A stretch of 64,000 nucleotides of DNA from Selaginella moellendorffii (taxonomy: Eukaryota; Streptophyta; Lycopodiopsida; Selaginellales; Selaginellaceae), in the NCBI RefSeq assembly GCF_000143415.4, contig NW_003314323.1:872499-936498 (forward strand), in the 5' to 3' direction. The notes under the pieces are model-generated. The model was not told the DNA's origin. It ran no database searches and worked only from the letters and a program-made list of their open reading frames with translations. A program made the translations under genes and the position numbers. Positions within the stretch are counted from its first letter, which is position 1, and each line of letters opens with the position of its first letter. Positions 49,997-59,932 of the stretch are shown one piece after another.

Positions 49997-51667
49997 ATGG
50001 GAGCGATCGTCAGGGCGAGGCGCTGCGTAGATCATCGAGCCGCCGGTATTTCCCTCTGATAATTCCAGGATAGTCTAACTCCGGGTGTTCTTCTCTTCTA
50101 GCGTCGGCAGCGCTGGCCGGGATTGTGGTCTTGTACATCAATTTCGCGCATTCCACGCATTTTGTGCCGAGCTTGGAGCGTGCCCTCTCCTCGGCGGAAG
50201 ATCTAAAGCTGTGGCTTCGCAGTGAGAAGTACGATTTCTTTAGCTCTTTTCTATGGTTCCTGGAAGTTTTCTTTTTCTTTTTTTTGATCCAGCACGAAAA
50301 TGAGTAGATTGCTGTCTGGGAGAATCGGCATTGTCAAGGAGGAGTTTTTATTCGAGAAAGGTCTTGCACCGTTCAACAGCTGCCATGCATCGACGATTGT
50401 CGAGGTAAGTTATACGTCCATTCTCGGAATTAAATGAGGGAACTTCACAGCTTGAGCCCGAGCATTTTATGGTGGCATACTTTGGAGGAACGTATGAAGG
50501 CGACAGTGATGTCGTGATCTGGACACAGCGCTTCAAGGTATAGTTTTGTTTCTCCTTGTTCATGATGTATACATTTTTTTCTTTGGTATTTCAGCATGGT
50601 GTCTGGTCTGATCCTCAAGTAGCTGATTCCGAGTTGGGTGTCCCCATGTGGAATCCCGTTCTGTTTAAAATGCCCAAAGGCGAAGTGTTGCTGTTTTACA
50701 AAATTGGTCCAGAAGTTCAGAAGTACGCATCATCTCTTTGAACCGCTTTAGCTGATTTCCGTTCGTGGTGTTTTGCAGATGGAGCGGGTTTATGAAGAGA
50801 TCATTTGACAACGGAGTAACCTGGTCTGCGAGGCAAGCTCTTCCTCCTGGAATTCTTGGTCCTATAAAGAACAAGGTAAAACAGGATCTCTGTGTTTTCA
50901 ATCTTCAACATGGTTTGCTTTTCTTCTTCGTTTACAGCCTTTACTCCTGAGAGATGGAAGACTTCTTTGTGGATCGTCTGTTGAAAGCTGGGATGCATGG
51001 GGTGCGTGGATGGAGGTAAGCACTTTCTTCTGCTTGTTCTGTCTTTGCGATTGCAAACACAGTACTGCAGGTTACCGAAGATTCAGGCTATACGTGGAGA
51101 AAGCATGGTCCGATTTACGTCCAACATACTCCAATGGGTGTCATTCAACCTGTTCCATATCTCACAGACAATGGCACAATCCGAGTGCTTCTAAGAGCAA
51201 CACAGGAGATTGGGAAAATATGCATGGCCTCATCGTCCGATGGAGGACGCTCGTGGACCTACGCTACTCCGACTCAGCTCCCAAATCCAAACTGCGGTAA
51301 ACTCGTACGTTTGTTTCTTCACGCCAGTCTCACAAAATCAACGCAGGATTCGATGGCGTTAAGCTGCGCGATGGCACGCTTCTGCTTGTTTACAACACCG
51401 ACTCTCGTGGTATACTCAAGGTGGGGGTCTCTGGCGACGACGGAGACACTTGGACAGAGGAGATTACTCTGGAAGAGCAGGAAGGCGGCGAATTCTCGTA
51501 CGCCGCAGTGATCCAGTCTTTCACCGGTCTCGTTCACGTCACATACACTTATAATCGAGTCCAGATAAAGGTACAACGCTGCTTTCTAGTCATTGGTTTC
51601 TATGAACATTTTCTTCGTACAGCACGTAGTTTTGAGAATCGAGACATTGAGGAAGACAAGAGATTGA
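49997..51667 (+). CDS. Sialidase-superfamily (BNR/Asp-box) membrane-anchored protein
   Basis: Ten exons: 49997-50045, 50102-50228, 50293-50404, 50451-50537, 50595-50722, 50779-50875, 50938-51015, 51071-51296, 51347-51570, 51623-51667; 390 residues. After a basic N-terminus, a hydrophobic segment ([16 protein letters not shown], about 17-32) should act as a type II anchor or signal. The rest is a six-bladed sialidase fold: four Asp-boxes (SxDxGxTW type) are visible as [24 protein letters not shown] and SGDDGDTW. Other conserved pieces are [30 protein letters not shown] and [15 protein letters not shown]. Plants lack sialic acid pathways in general, so the substrate is unknown; no catalytic assignment is made. 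The ATG at 49997 is my choice; upstream in-frame codons are open for nine codons to a good acceptor, so the true 5' end may differ. Confidence 0.85.
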
Positions 51668-52175
51668 GTAAGTTGACGTCCATTTCAGCCATCGTGCCCC
51701 ACTCACATATAGGACACCAACCATTTTCTTTTGGTGGACTCGTGACACTCCAAGATCTTTCCCAAGTCTACAGGTTCGTGTTTCTTATAACTAGATCGTC
51801 TATTCTTTATTTTTCTTTCTCAGGCCAAATGATTCCATCAGTGTTGGTGATTGTTTAATTTATACACATCTAACATGAATTAAGACATAATTAAGAAGAC
51901 AATTCATATAAAATGGTACGAAAGATAGCTTGTTGACAAAATTTTAAAAAATCCCGCGGTTTTTCAATTCAAAAAAACAAAAAAGTAGGAAAGGTGTAAC
52001 ATATATACAAGCGCGGATGGATGGAATCAAAACAAAAAGCTCTTGTTTTGAGCCCCCCTGCCTCGTCTCTTGCTCCAAATCCATAGTCCTTGCTATCACG
52101 AGCAAGTGTAGTAGTAGTAGCGAATGGATCCAATCCATCCAACAGTGATCCAAAACTTTCTCGCGGGATTCATCA
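51668..52175. other. Convergent intergenic DNA
   Basis: 3' UTRs of the sialidase-like gene and of the EXORDIUM-like gene. AT-rich in 51850-51990. No gene seen. Confidence 0.5.
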
Positions 52176-53282
52176 TCAATCCGAGGCGTTTGGGCCGTGG
52201 CAAGCGCTGAGAACCGGATCCCAGATCCACTGCACCAGGAACCTCCGCCCATTCACCCCATGCATGTTATAATTCACGCCGCTCCGGGCGTCGGTCAGCA
52301 CGGCACCCGCGTAGCCGCCGCCGGCACCGGTTCCGTACATGCCCTCGCACAGGTCCGCGATCTCGGTGGGCGCCGTCGGATCCTCCCCGGCGTACCACGC
52401 GTTGATCAACGGGTTGGATGAGATCTCCGCCAGCTCGTGCGCGACCACGCTCACCATGCCGTCCACCGCGGGGCTGGCGTTGGGCGGCCTCATGGGCGTG
52501 GTGTGCGTCATGTAGGACGGCACCGCGAACGGGTAGGCGCACACCTCGGGGCACTGCTTCTCGGAGTGGCCCACCCACGCGTACGGAAGCGTGTAGCCGA
52601 CGATGGACGGGAAGGAGAAGTAGTGGAAGCCGCATACCGCGCGGCAGAAGTCCTGGACCACGACGTCGCCGGCGGTAAGGATGAGGTATATTCCGCGGCG
52701 CGGGTTGACGGGCAGCGTACCGTTGTTCTCGGCCAGCGCACCCTTGAGGACCTCCTGCATGGTGAGCCGCGTGAGGCTGTGGCCGTGGGAGTAGTCGACG
52801 TTGTGCTCGCCCGCCACCACCAGCTGGCTGGTGATGTTCTGGAGCGTTTGATCCGTGTAGAGGCGGACGGTGCTCCACCAGCGCTGGACGGATGGCTGCG
52901 GCACCGCGGCGGATTGCGGGGATGAGACCGAGGCCAGGAAGTCGCGGATGATGGATTTGTCCGAGGATTTCCAGCGGCCATACCAGACGATGTAGATGTG
53001 CATTTGCTGGGAGAGCACTGGCCCCATATGGTAGCGCATCTTGACGTACTCGGAGGAGCCCTCGAACGCCTTGGAAGCCCCAAATATGCCGCCGCCGCCG
53101 CCTTGGATCTTGGAGATTATCGCTTCCTTGTCCTTCCAGTAGGGGCGGAAGGGCTTGTATCGCGCCGCTGGAAGATCCAATGGAGCTGCATTGGATAGAG
53201 AAGAGGGGGATGAGGAGAGCAGCGATCTTGCCGCTGCTTGAGAGAGGAGAAGAGCGTAGAGGATGAGCATTGCCAGCGCCAT
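52176..53282 (-). CDS. EXL: EXORDIUM-like (PHI-1) secreted protein
   Basis: Intronless, 368 residues from ATG at 53282. A signal peptide is present (MALAMLILYALLLSQAAA). The phosphate-induced protein 1 domain fills the rest. Family blocks are YHMGPVLSQQMHIYIVWYG, WWSTVRLYTDQT, GIYLILTAGDVVVQDFCRAVCGFHY, WVGHSEKQCPEVCAYPFAVP and MVSVVAHELAEISSNPLINAWY, closing with WIWDPVLSACHGPNA. The HELAE segment is conserved in the family and looks like a metal-binding HExxE. EXORDIUM proteins act in the cell wall and affect brassinosteroid- and sugar-dependent growth; the biochemical activity is unknown. The gene is GC-rich and bounded by AT-rich DNA on its 5' side. Confidence 0.95.
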   Translation of the reverse strand: MALAMLILYALLLSQAAARSLLSSSPSSLSNAAPLDLPAARYKPFRPYWKDKEAIISKIQGGGGGIFGASKAFEGSSEYVKMRYHMGPVLSQQMHIYIVWYGRWKSSDKSIIRDFLASVSSPQSAAVPQPSVQRWWSTVRLYTDQTLQNITSQLVVAGEHNVDYSHGHSLTRLTMQEVLKGALAENNGTLPVNPRRGIYLILTAGDVVVQDFCRAVCGFHYFSFPSIVGYTLPYAWVGHSEKQCPEVCAYPFAVPSYMTHTTPMRPPNASPAVDGMVSVVAHELAEISSNPLINAWYAGEDPTAPTEIADLCEGMYGTGAGGGYAGAVLTDARSGVNYNMHGVNGRRFLVQWIWDPVLSACHGPNASD

Positions 53283-53329
53283 AATCTTGATTCGCAGCTC
53301 GCAATGCCGATCTTTCTATCTCTATCCCG

Positions 53330-53345
53330 ATCGATCGATCGATCC
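53330..53345. repeat. (GATC)n short repeat in EXL leader
   Basis: GATC repeated about four times, 50 bp upstream of the EXL start codon. Confidence 0.8.
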
Positions 53346-53399
53346 AACTAGCTATCTCAAATATCGATGGATCTATTTTCAATCGCTAGCTAGATAAAT

Positions 53400-55880
53400 A
53401 GGAAAGGGAGAAGCTCAATGACGGCATCTTACATAGGCCCTCTTTCGTTTATATATTCTTCGATGGAGGGCTCTTGTGTAAGTAGTCACGCTCAAGTGAA
53501 AGCCTTGAAAGGTCATTACACATTTCCACCTGTATTACAACTGGCGCTAGCCGAGCGCAGACACATGGCACGCGCTGGGTGGACGACGTACAAAGCTAGC
53601 CGAGTGGAGGCCCATGCCATGCCAGGGCTAGAGAATTTACAGTCATACCAGTCCACGCTAGTCAACTCAGTCTACTCGTGTTCATAAATACTGGTTCAGG
53701 TAACTTTGGTCCAATAGTAAATGGAACACTGGTCAATAGTGGTCCACGGTAGTCCATCTGTAAAGAATCCAGACATTAAATCCATTCTAACAATGGATGC
53801 CAATTTTTAATGTTGCATTTTATGCATTTTTGGAGGAGAGTATTTATCAATATATGTATATATATGTGTGTGTATTTAGACATAAGTTAGTGTTCACTGT
53901 ATAATGGTACATTTGGAATTTCTTATATAAACTCCTAAATTTAAACTTCTTAAAAAGATAGTCATTCAACCTAATACTATTTAAATTCAAGTACATTTAA
54001 CCAAAGGAATGCACTTTTATTCATAGGCTTTTTCCTTTTATTATCTCTCAAATTATTTATTTATTGTTGCTTATATTCAAATAATTATTAGTTTGAGTAA
54101 AGCATCTACATATGCTTTGTTCAATGGGGGTAATGTAATAATAAACCCTACCAAATCTCATCCAATGCATTCACATTCAAAAAACACAATGAAAAGGTTT
54201 TGGACATGATGCAAGCATGGAGCATTTATCTTTCTAAGCCTTATATATTTGTAACAATCCTTCCTTTTTCTATGTCATTCTTCTCATTTCAATTTAGTAC
54301 TTTATTTGGATAAGAAACACCACTCCCACTCTTATGCAAGGTTTGGTCTTGTCTAGGATTTTGTTTACTTATTAGGTGCTTCATGTAAGCAAATTGTCCA
54401 CCTACTATCATACATTTATTTATATCTAGGATGGTACATATTCACTAGCAACAACTCTCTACCATTATAAGTATTTGGTTTGTTCTTGGTTTGTCTAATA
54501 AGCTTACTTTTTGTGCAATATGGAGGGCCCATAGCTACTGCTTGTGACACTGCAGCAATTTCCTTCAAAAGCCACTATCATACAAGTGGTTATAAACTTT
54601 ACCTCTAATGACTCAATTCTGTGAGTCAAGAGCTAGGTCAAGTTCCAAAATATAACAAGCTAGAATTGCAGAGGCAAGTTTCACTTGGGACAACAAGAAT
54701 AGTACCTTGTTGTGGATGAAAATGAAAGGTAATTCATCCCATTCTTCTGTCATTAACTAGAAATGTTGTCTTCAGGTGGTACATGTTGTAGGATTTTTGG
54801 AAAGATGTTCCTTATTTAAGTTTGAGGGGGTTTTGGCATGGCTAAATATTCACTACTCACAACTTTGTGACTAGTGAACATAGTACATTTACAATTGGAA
54901 AATCCTCCTAGAACAGTCAAATTTCTGCCACTACATAAACAGGCAATACTTTTATCAACTACAATTCATAGTATCTTTTCAAAAACACTACAATCTCTTC
55001 AATAAAGTACTGATAGAGTTTGATTGAACAATGATTTTCTAAAGTATTATACATAAGATACCCCAAGTATAAACAAACTTTATATTAATATATTTTTAGA
55101 AGTATATTGATTTTTATTATATTTTATTTTCTGGAATATAGTTTTTTATTATTTATTTCAATTATGATATAGTATTTGTTATCTATATAGTATATGAGAT
55201 AGTTTTTTTAAAAAAAATTATAGTTTAATTCCATATATGGTAAATGTCATTGATATAAAAAAATAACAACTTTGCCAGAACTATAGCCCATCTTTATTAA
55301 AAAAGAATTTAGACTTCATTAAATATAATTTAGAAAAGGTAGCACTGCTGAAAATCTAATAATTGATTTCACAAGCCAACACTTGTTTGTAGGTAGGGCA
55401 TCTTAACTTTTCACTTGCTGCTTGGCTATAGCAACTCTCTGAGGTTCTTTTGAAGAAGTAATATAGTCTAGGGAGACTAAATTTTTATCTTTTCACACTG
55501 AATCATAACATTCTCATAGTCAATAGATCTTAGTTGGCAACAATGGCCATAGCAATGTGTTCTACACGCCTCCAACACGATCCCCATCCTTAGAACGCCA
55601 GTGTTAAGGCACTGTCATAAGGCAACGGTATTCACCTTGTTTGCTTCGTGTTTGTTTGCCTGTGCTTGCCGGATTTCTCGAGCTCGACCAGGCTGCCGAG
55701 GCTCGTTTGATCCGGACTACGCCCATGCACTCGCGGTATCTCCTGATCACTCGTAGAAGCGGTTGGAAGCCTTAGGTTTGCTGCGCCCGATAGCAGCAGA
55801 ACCGAATGGTGGCAAATGAACGAAGTAGGTTGTGTGGTGGCCTCGGGTGTTGGATCGCCATGGAACCATTCAGGTTTGAG
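53400..55880. other. AT-rich repeat zone
   Basis: No gene. 53927-54110 is a diverged copy of the LTR of the TRIM-like element at 57189. A TATATG/TGTG run lies at about 53850-53870. 54540-54840 has moderate complexity but no coding motif. 55080-55320 is very AT-rich. Confidence 0.55.
53927..54110 (-). repeat. Solo or fragmentary TRIM-family LTR
   Basis: Shares CCTAAATTTAAACTTC with 57556 and, further in, GCA(C/T)TTTTATT and TTTATTGTT blocks with 57189-57411, in the same order and spacing. I saw no second copy next to it. The strand follows the primer-binding-site orientation of the element at 57189. Confidence 0.5.
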
Positions 55881-56285
55881 TCTTTCTTGATAAGCCGACT
55901 GATCATGTGAGGTTTCTTACAATTGTCATTGTCTTCTACAGGGCCAAACGACTTTGTTTGACGATGAAACTACTGAGTTCTCTGAGAGACGTTTCTCTTG
56001 AGTTTAGAGCCTTTAAAAGGAAAAATTCTTGTGATAGATTTTCAGCAACACGAATATGTCGATTCCTGAAACACATGCGGAATACAAAGAGCTCCTTCTC
56101 TTCTTGCTCTTGGGCAATGGCATCGCTAAAATTGTTTAGGGTTCTTCGAGCAATGCAGAGCTTTCTAGCATTTGCCCCCGCAAAGATCCAGCCGCCAGAT
56201 TTCTCTCGAAATCAGGTAAGCGAGCTTCCGCAAGAGGATTCCAATAATTTCTTCCCAGTATCGATCTAGTGACGTTTTTGTCAGA
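55881..56285 (+). other. Low-coding DNA before the PPR pseudogene
   Basis: Codon-like composition rises here, and it may be the 5' part of the same dead PPR gene, but I cannot recognise a motif. Confidence 0.3.
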
Positions 56286-56690
56286 AACACGTTGGTGGAT
56301 ATGTACACTAAGATGTTTGCAGAGCTTTTGAGAAGATCATGGCTCCAAACACGGTCTCCTGGAACGCTCTAGCGCTGGGATATGCAACGAACCTCGAAGA
56401 AGTGGCCTTTGAGGTTTTCTCTCGATTTCTCTCGACTCGGCTCCAACCGGATCATTTGTGGCAGTTCTCAAGGCTTGCAGTAGAAAGAAGTGGCTGCTCC
56501 ACTGGATGACAGGCTCGTCAAAGCTTTTTCTTTGGAGAAAGGCATGGCTGTTCATGCCTCGGCGGCGAGAAGAGGACTTGACACCAGCCTGTTCGTGGCC
56601 AGCATGCGTACTCCAACTGTGGGAGCCCAGAGGATCTACGACAAACTGGAGTCATGCAGCGTCGTTCTTTGGCGGTCTTAGCTCTGTAAA
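56286..56690 (+). pseudogene. PPR pseudogene fragment
   Basis: Pieces in different frames recall PPR repeats: NTLVDMYTKM, then after a frameshift APNTVSWNALALGYAT and FEVFSRF, then FVAVLKACS ending in a stop. Another frame gives EKGMAVHASAARRGLDTSLF and AQRIYDKLESCSVVLW. At least two frameshifts and several stops rule out a working gene. The sequence is P-L-S-like, unlike the S-only array at 28301. Confidence 0.75.
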
Positions 56691-57188
56691 CAGCTTCCGT
56701 TCCAGATCTTCTTCGCGCGTACTATAAAGAAAATTTTGGTGATTGGCAAAGCTCAAGAACATGCCCTGCAATTGCTATACCACTCCCCATATGATGATTA
56801 AGAGAAGATTCTTAACTGCTTTTATAGCTTTACATTATTCTTTTTTTTTCTTCTAGAAAGAGAACCTAAAACTCCACAATGGAAATTATTTGCCCAACCT
56901 ATTGAAAATCACTTAATACCCAAGCACAATGCATCTCTTCACTTGTATTCTTAGCTCCATCATTAGTTTTAGAAGTGAGAGAGTGAAAATTTCAAACATC
57001 TAGTTGGAACTATAGAGGTACCTCTATCATTAAGTACATTATTCTCCTCAAGCTTAGCAAAAGAAATCCCTATAGAATGAACATTTGTTACATAAAAAGC
57101 TAGTCCATCATAAGTAAGCTAAATAGAAAGATAAACCTTCTAAGCCAAGATCTAGGGATGTGGCCATTTAATCCATTGCTCACATTGG
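56691..57188. other. AT-rich DNA, nothing recognised
   Basis: No coding or RNA feature seen. Confidence 0.5.
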
Positions 57189-57780
57189 TGTAAATTTCTG
57201 AATTTAAATTTTCTGGGATGTCATTTATTATTCAAACATAAGGACTTAACTTTTAAGAAATTTTTAATCAATAGGTGCATTTTTATTTATGGCCCTTTCT
57301 TTTTATATTTGAACCCCATGAATCATTTCTTAAGTGGTTTTTTTTTATTGTTTACAATCCATTATGCTTCTATGAAGTTTACACCCTTGTGAATAGAAAT
57401 TGAGAGTTACAACTCTCCCGAGAGCCCACTCTCTCGACACCCTTGGGTTAAGCCTAATTGAATCAAACTAGACTTACCAAATGTTAATATTAATATGTGG
57501 TGTAATTCTCTTAATTAACTAATAGAGTTGGATCTAAAATCATTCTGATACCAAATGTAAACTTCTAAATTTAAACTTCCCAATATATATTTAAACCCAA
57601 TGATATTTAACTTTAAATATCCCAATACTTTTAACCATTTATTTGTGGGTCATTTCCCTCTATATTAGACTTTATGCATCATTTCTAAAGTTATTCCTTT
57701 TAGTTGCTTAGGAATCTCATTAAATATTTTAAATTTCTTAGCAGCCTTAATATGCTTCAAGTTGAAATCCACCACAACCC
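57189..57780 (-). mobile_element. TRIM-like miniature LTR retrotransposon
   Basis: The element reads on the minus strand. An LTR-like block at 57189-57411 (223 bp, TGTAAAT...GTTACA on the plus strand) and another starting at 57556 (TGTAAACTTCTAAATTTAAAC) flank only about 144 bp. Within that, TCTGATACCA at 57544-57553 is, on the minus strand, the primer-binding site TGGTATCAGA, two bases from the LTR end as in the large element at 8040. A purine-rich GGGAGAG lies close to the other LTR (57412-57425). The two LTR-like blocks are strongly diverged, so the copy is old, and the right end (about 57780) is approximate. Short LTRs, a tiny internal region and no coding capacity define TRIMs. Confidence 0.6.
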
Positions 57781-58303
57781 TGCTAGAGCACTTGTTATAC
57801 CTCTATGCTCAAAAACATCTAGCCATGGCTGTAGTAGTGCTCAATGGCTTGCTATCAACTAGCAATTGGCGTCCGAGTTTATCCAAGACAAAGATCACAA
57901 CAAATGTATGCTGGTCAGTTTCTTTCCATTGGTGGAGATGGCAAATGGCATGACAATATCATCCATGGGAAGGTACCGTTTAAATCGTCAAGCGAATGAC
58001 TCGTCCGGCTCGTTTTCGAGATTCTCCCTATCCATCCTTGATCGCGTGATTCTTCCTTCTTTCTAGCCTCCACCGCCATCGACGCGCAACGCCCTCGGCC
58101 CTGGAGCGAACTAGTTTCTGATGTGCCAGCATTCAGGGTGGATATTTGGGCGCGGCCGAGCGACTGTTCTTTGGAGCGCCAGATGGCGGATCTCCAATCC
58201 GAGGAGAGATTCCCTGGACGTGGAAGGAAGAGCATTGAAAGGTGACAGAGATCTAAACAACCTGGAATTTTCTAGCATAGAAAGGTTAGCCTAGGGTATT
58301 AGA
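57781..58303. other. Intergenic DNA before the 58304 gene
   Basis: Base composition changes from AT-rich to GC-rich near 57980. No gene could be supported; a stop codon lies in frame two codons before the 58304 start region. Confidence 0.45.
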
Positions 58304-59702
58304 ATGGGCCTGTGGTTGAAGCATGGCGAGCAGGAGGCGAGACGTTTTGGCCTCGTGGGCGATGGAACCAAGCTGCCGGTAAGGGCTATCGCTGCGTTTT
58401 GGAAGCTGGATCCCGCGACTCTGTGTATTGGCGACGATGTGCTGCTCGCGGATGCAACTGGAACCTCCATCTTCGACGTGGAATCCATCCGGCAGACGGC
58501 AGTCAGGAGTGGCCTGGGCGATGGCAGCTCCAAAGACGCAGCCATGCCCATCACTGGGACGATCATCATCGCTCAAGAAGAAGAAGAAATACAAATACCA
58601 AATTGGGCAGAGATGAGCCGCAAGCGGCTCGAGGCATCGCGGCAGCTGGACGAAGAGTTCCGCCAGGTGTTCTTCAAGGCCGAGGGAGCTATCCACGCTT
58701 ACCACAACCGGGTAAGGGAAGCAGCCGACGATATCCGGGTGCTCGAGGCCGAGGCGAGCAAGTTCATTGGCTGGTTCTATCGCGTGGGTCGCCAGGATGA
58801 CGAGGAGCTCGACGCCACAAACAGGTGTGGAATGGTGACGCTGGTGAGGCCGGATGGAACTTGCGTCACGAGCTACGCTTGCATGAAGAAGAAGGCGGAG
58901 GAGGAATCCGATGGCAAGCGCTACGTTGTGTGCGTGGACGGGAGGCGATACGAGTGCGTAGCAGAGGTGGCGGGCGGAGTGGGAGTTTTAACTCCCGCGC
59001 AAGGATGCTCCCAGAGCTTCTCGGCCTGCGCGGTGGTGGCGCCGGTGCCAGGGCCGTGGGTGACGGTGGTGTCGGCGTCGTGGGACCATGACGGGAACAA
59101 GAAGCCGCTGCTCGTGGCCGGAACATCGGTGGGAGGCGATGGCGGACGATTTGACGATCTCTTGGAGTACGAGACGAGCTGTCAATTCCCTCCTTACCGT
59201 CATATCATGCTGCCATGCGACGGGGCCAGGATCGAGTGTGGAGCGCCAGTGATGACTCCCAGGGGTAGCTTGACGGGCGTGGTGGTGGGATTTGGGAAGC
59301 TCAGGAATGACAAGAGGAGGTCCAAGAGACTGAAGCTGCCATACAAGTTTCCCATCACCAAGGGAGACTTTGGGCCCTTCTTGGAAGGAGTGCCGGAATC
59401 CATCGCCAAAGGTAAACAAGCTTGTTGAGGCATTTGGAGTGATTTTGTTTGTCAGCAGATTGCAGGGCCGGGGTAGAGGTGAATTGCTTGGTGTACTACA
59501 ATACCGTCGAAGGCAAGATTAGCTTCCCAGCAATTGAATGGAGGGTATGTTCCTTCTATTATGATCCTTGTCAGTCAACTTACACACTTACGTGCAGCAC
59601 AAGAACTACTTCAAAGCAGATGGTACAATTGTTCGGTTAAGCTGCGTGGAACCCCGTGATCGAATCCTTCGCCCTCGCGGGATTGGTAGACGCGCTCAAT
59701 AG
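58304..59702 (+). CDS. Uncharacterised protein, possible protease-like C-terminal half
   Basis: Three exons: 58304-59411, 59459-59544 and 59598-59702; 432 residues, the frame closing at TAG 59700-59702. I do not recognise the family with certainty. Residues 1-90 are globular (WKLDPATLCIGDDVLLADAT). About 100-165 is charged and helical (RLEASRQLDEEFRQVFFKAE). The second half is rich in beta-strand, Gly, Val and Cys, and contains IECGAPVMTPRGSLTGVVVG, which resembles the nucleophile loop of trypsin-like folds (GxSGAPV) with Cys in place of Ser. No His/Asp partners can be assigned. A decayed DNA copy lies at 49372-49465, so the gene belongs to a duplicating family. The start is the first ATG after an in-frame stop. 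Confidence 0.7.
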
Positions 59703-59932
59703 GGATCAAGCCCGATGGATCCACGCTTTGGGACTCAATTCTTCCTGGAAAGAACACTATAGCTGCCTGGCGGGAGAATGTGGTGCCCTAATTTAGGTTT
59801 TTAAAAGTAAAAAAACGACTGCATTTTAGGGTTCCTTGGCCTCACTGAAGCAGCCTCGCCGCCGCCACCGGCGAGGCTGTTCAAACCGAGGCCAAAATCC
59901 AACCACGGGTCCGCAAAAGCAAGCGCGTCAGA
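59703..59932. other. Short convergent intergenic stretch
   Basis: Ends of the 58304 gene and the minus-strand PPR gene. A short ORF here is a shadow. Confidence 0.4.

Noticed and set aside
52267-53382. 371-codon ORF antisense-frame shadow of the EXORDIUM-like gene
   Set aside because: Same strand but another frame, Arg/Pro/His-rich as expected from GC-rich out-of-frame reading; the EXORDIUM frame has the signal peptide and the family blocks.
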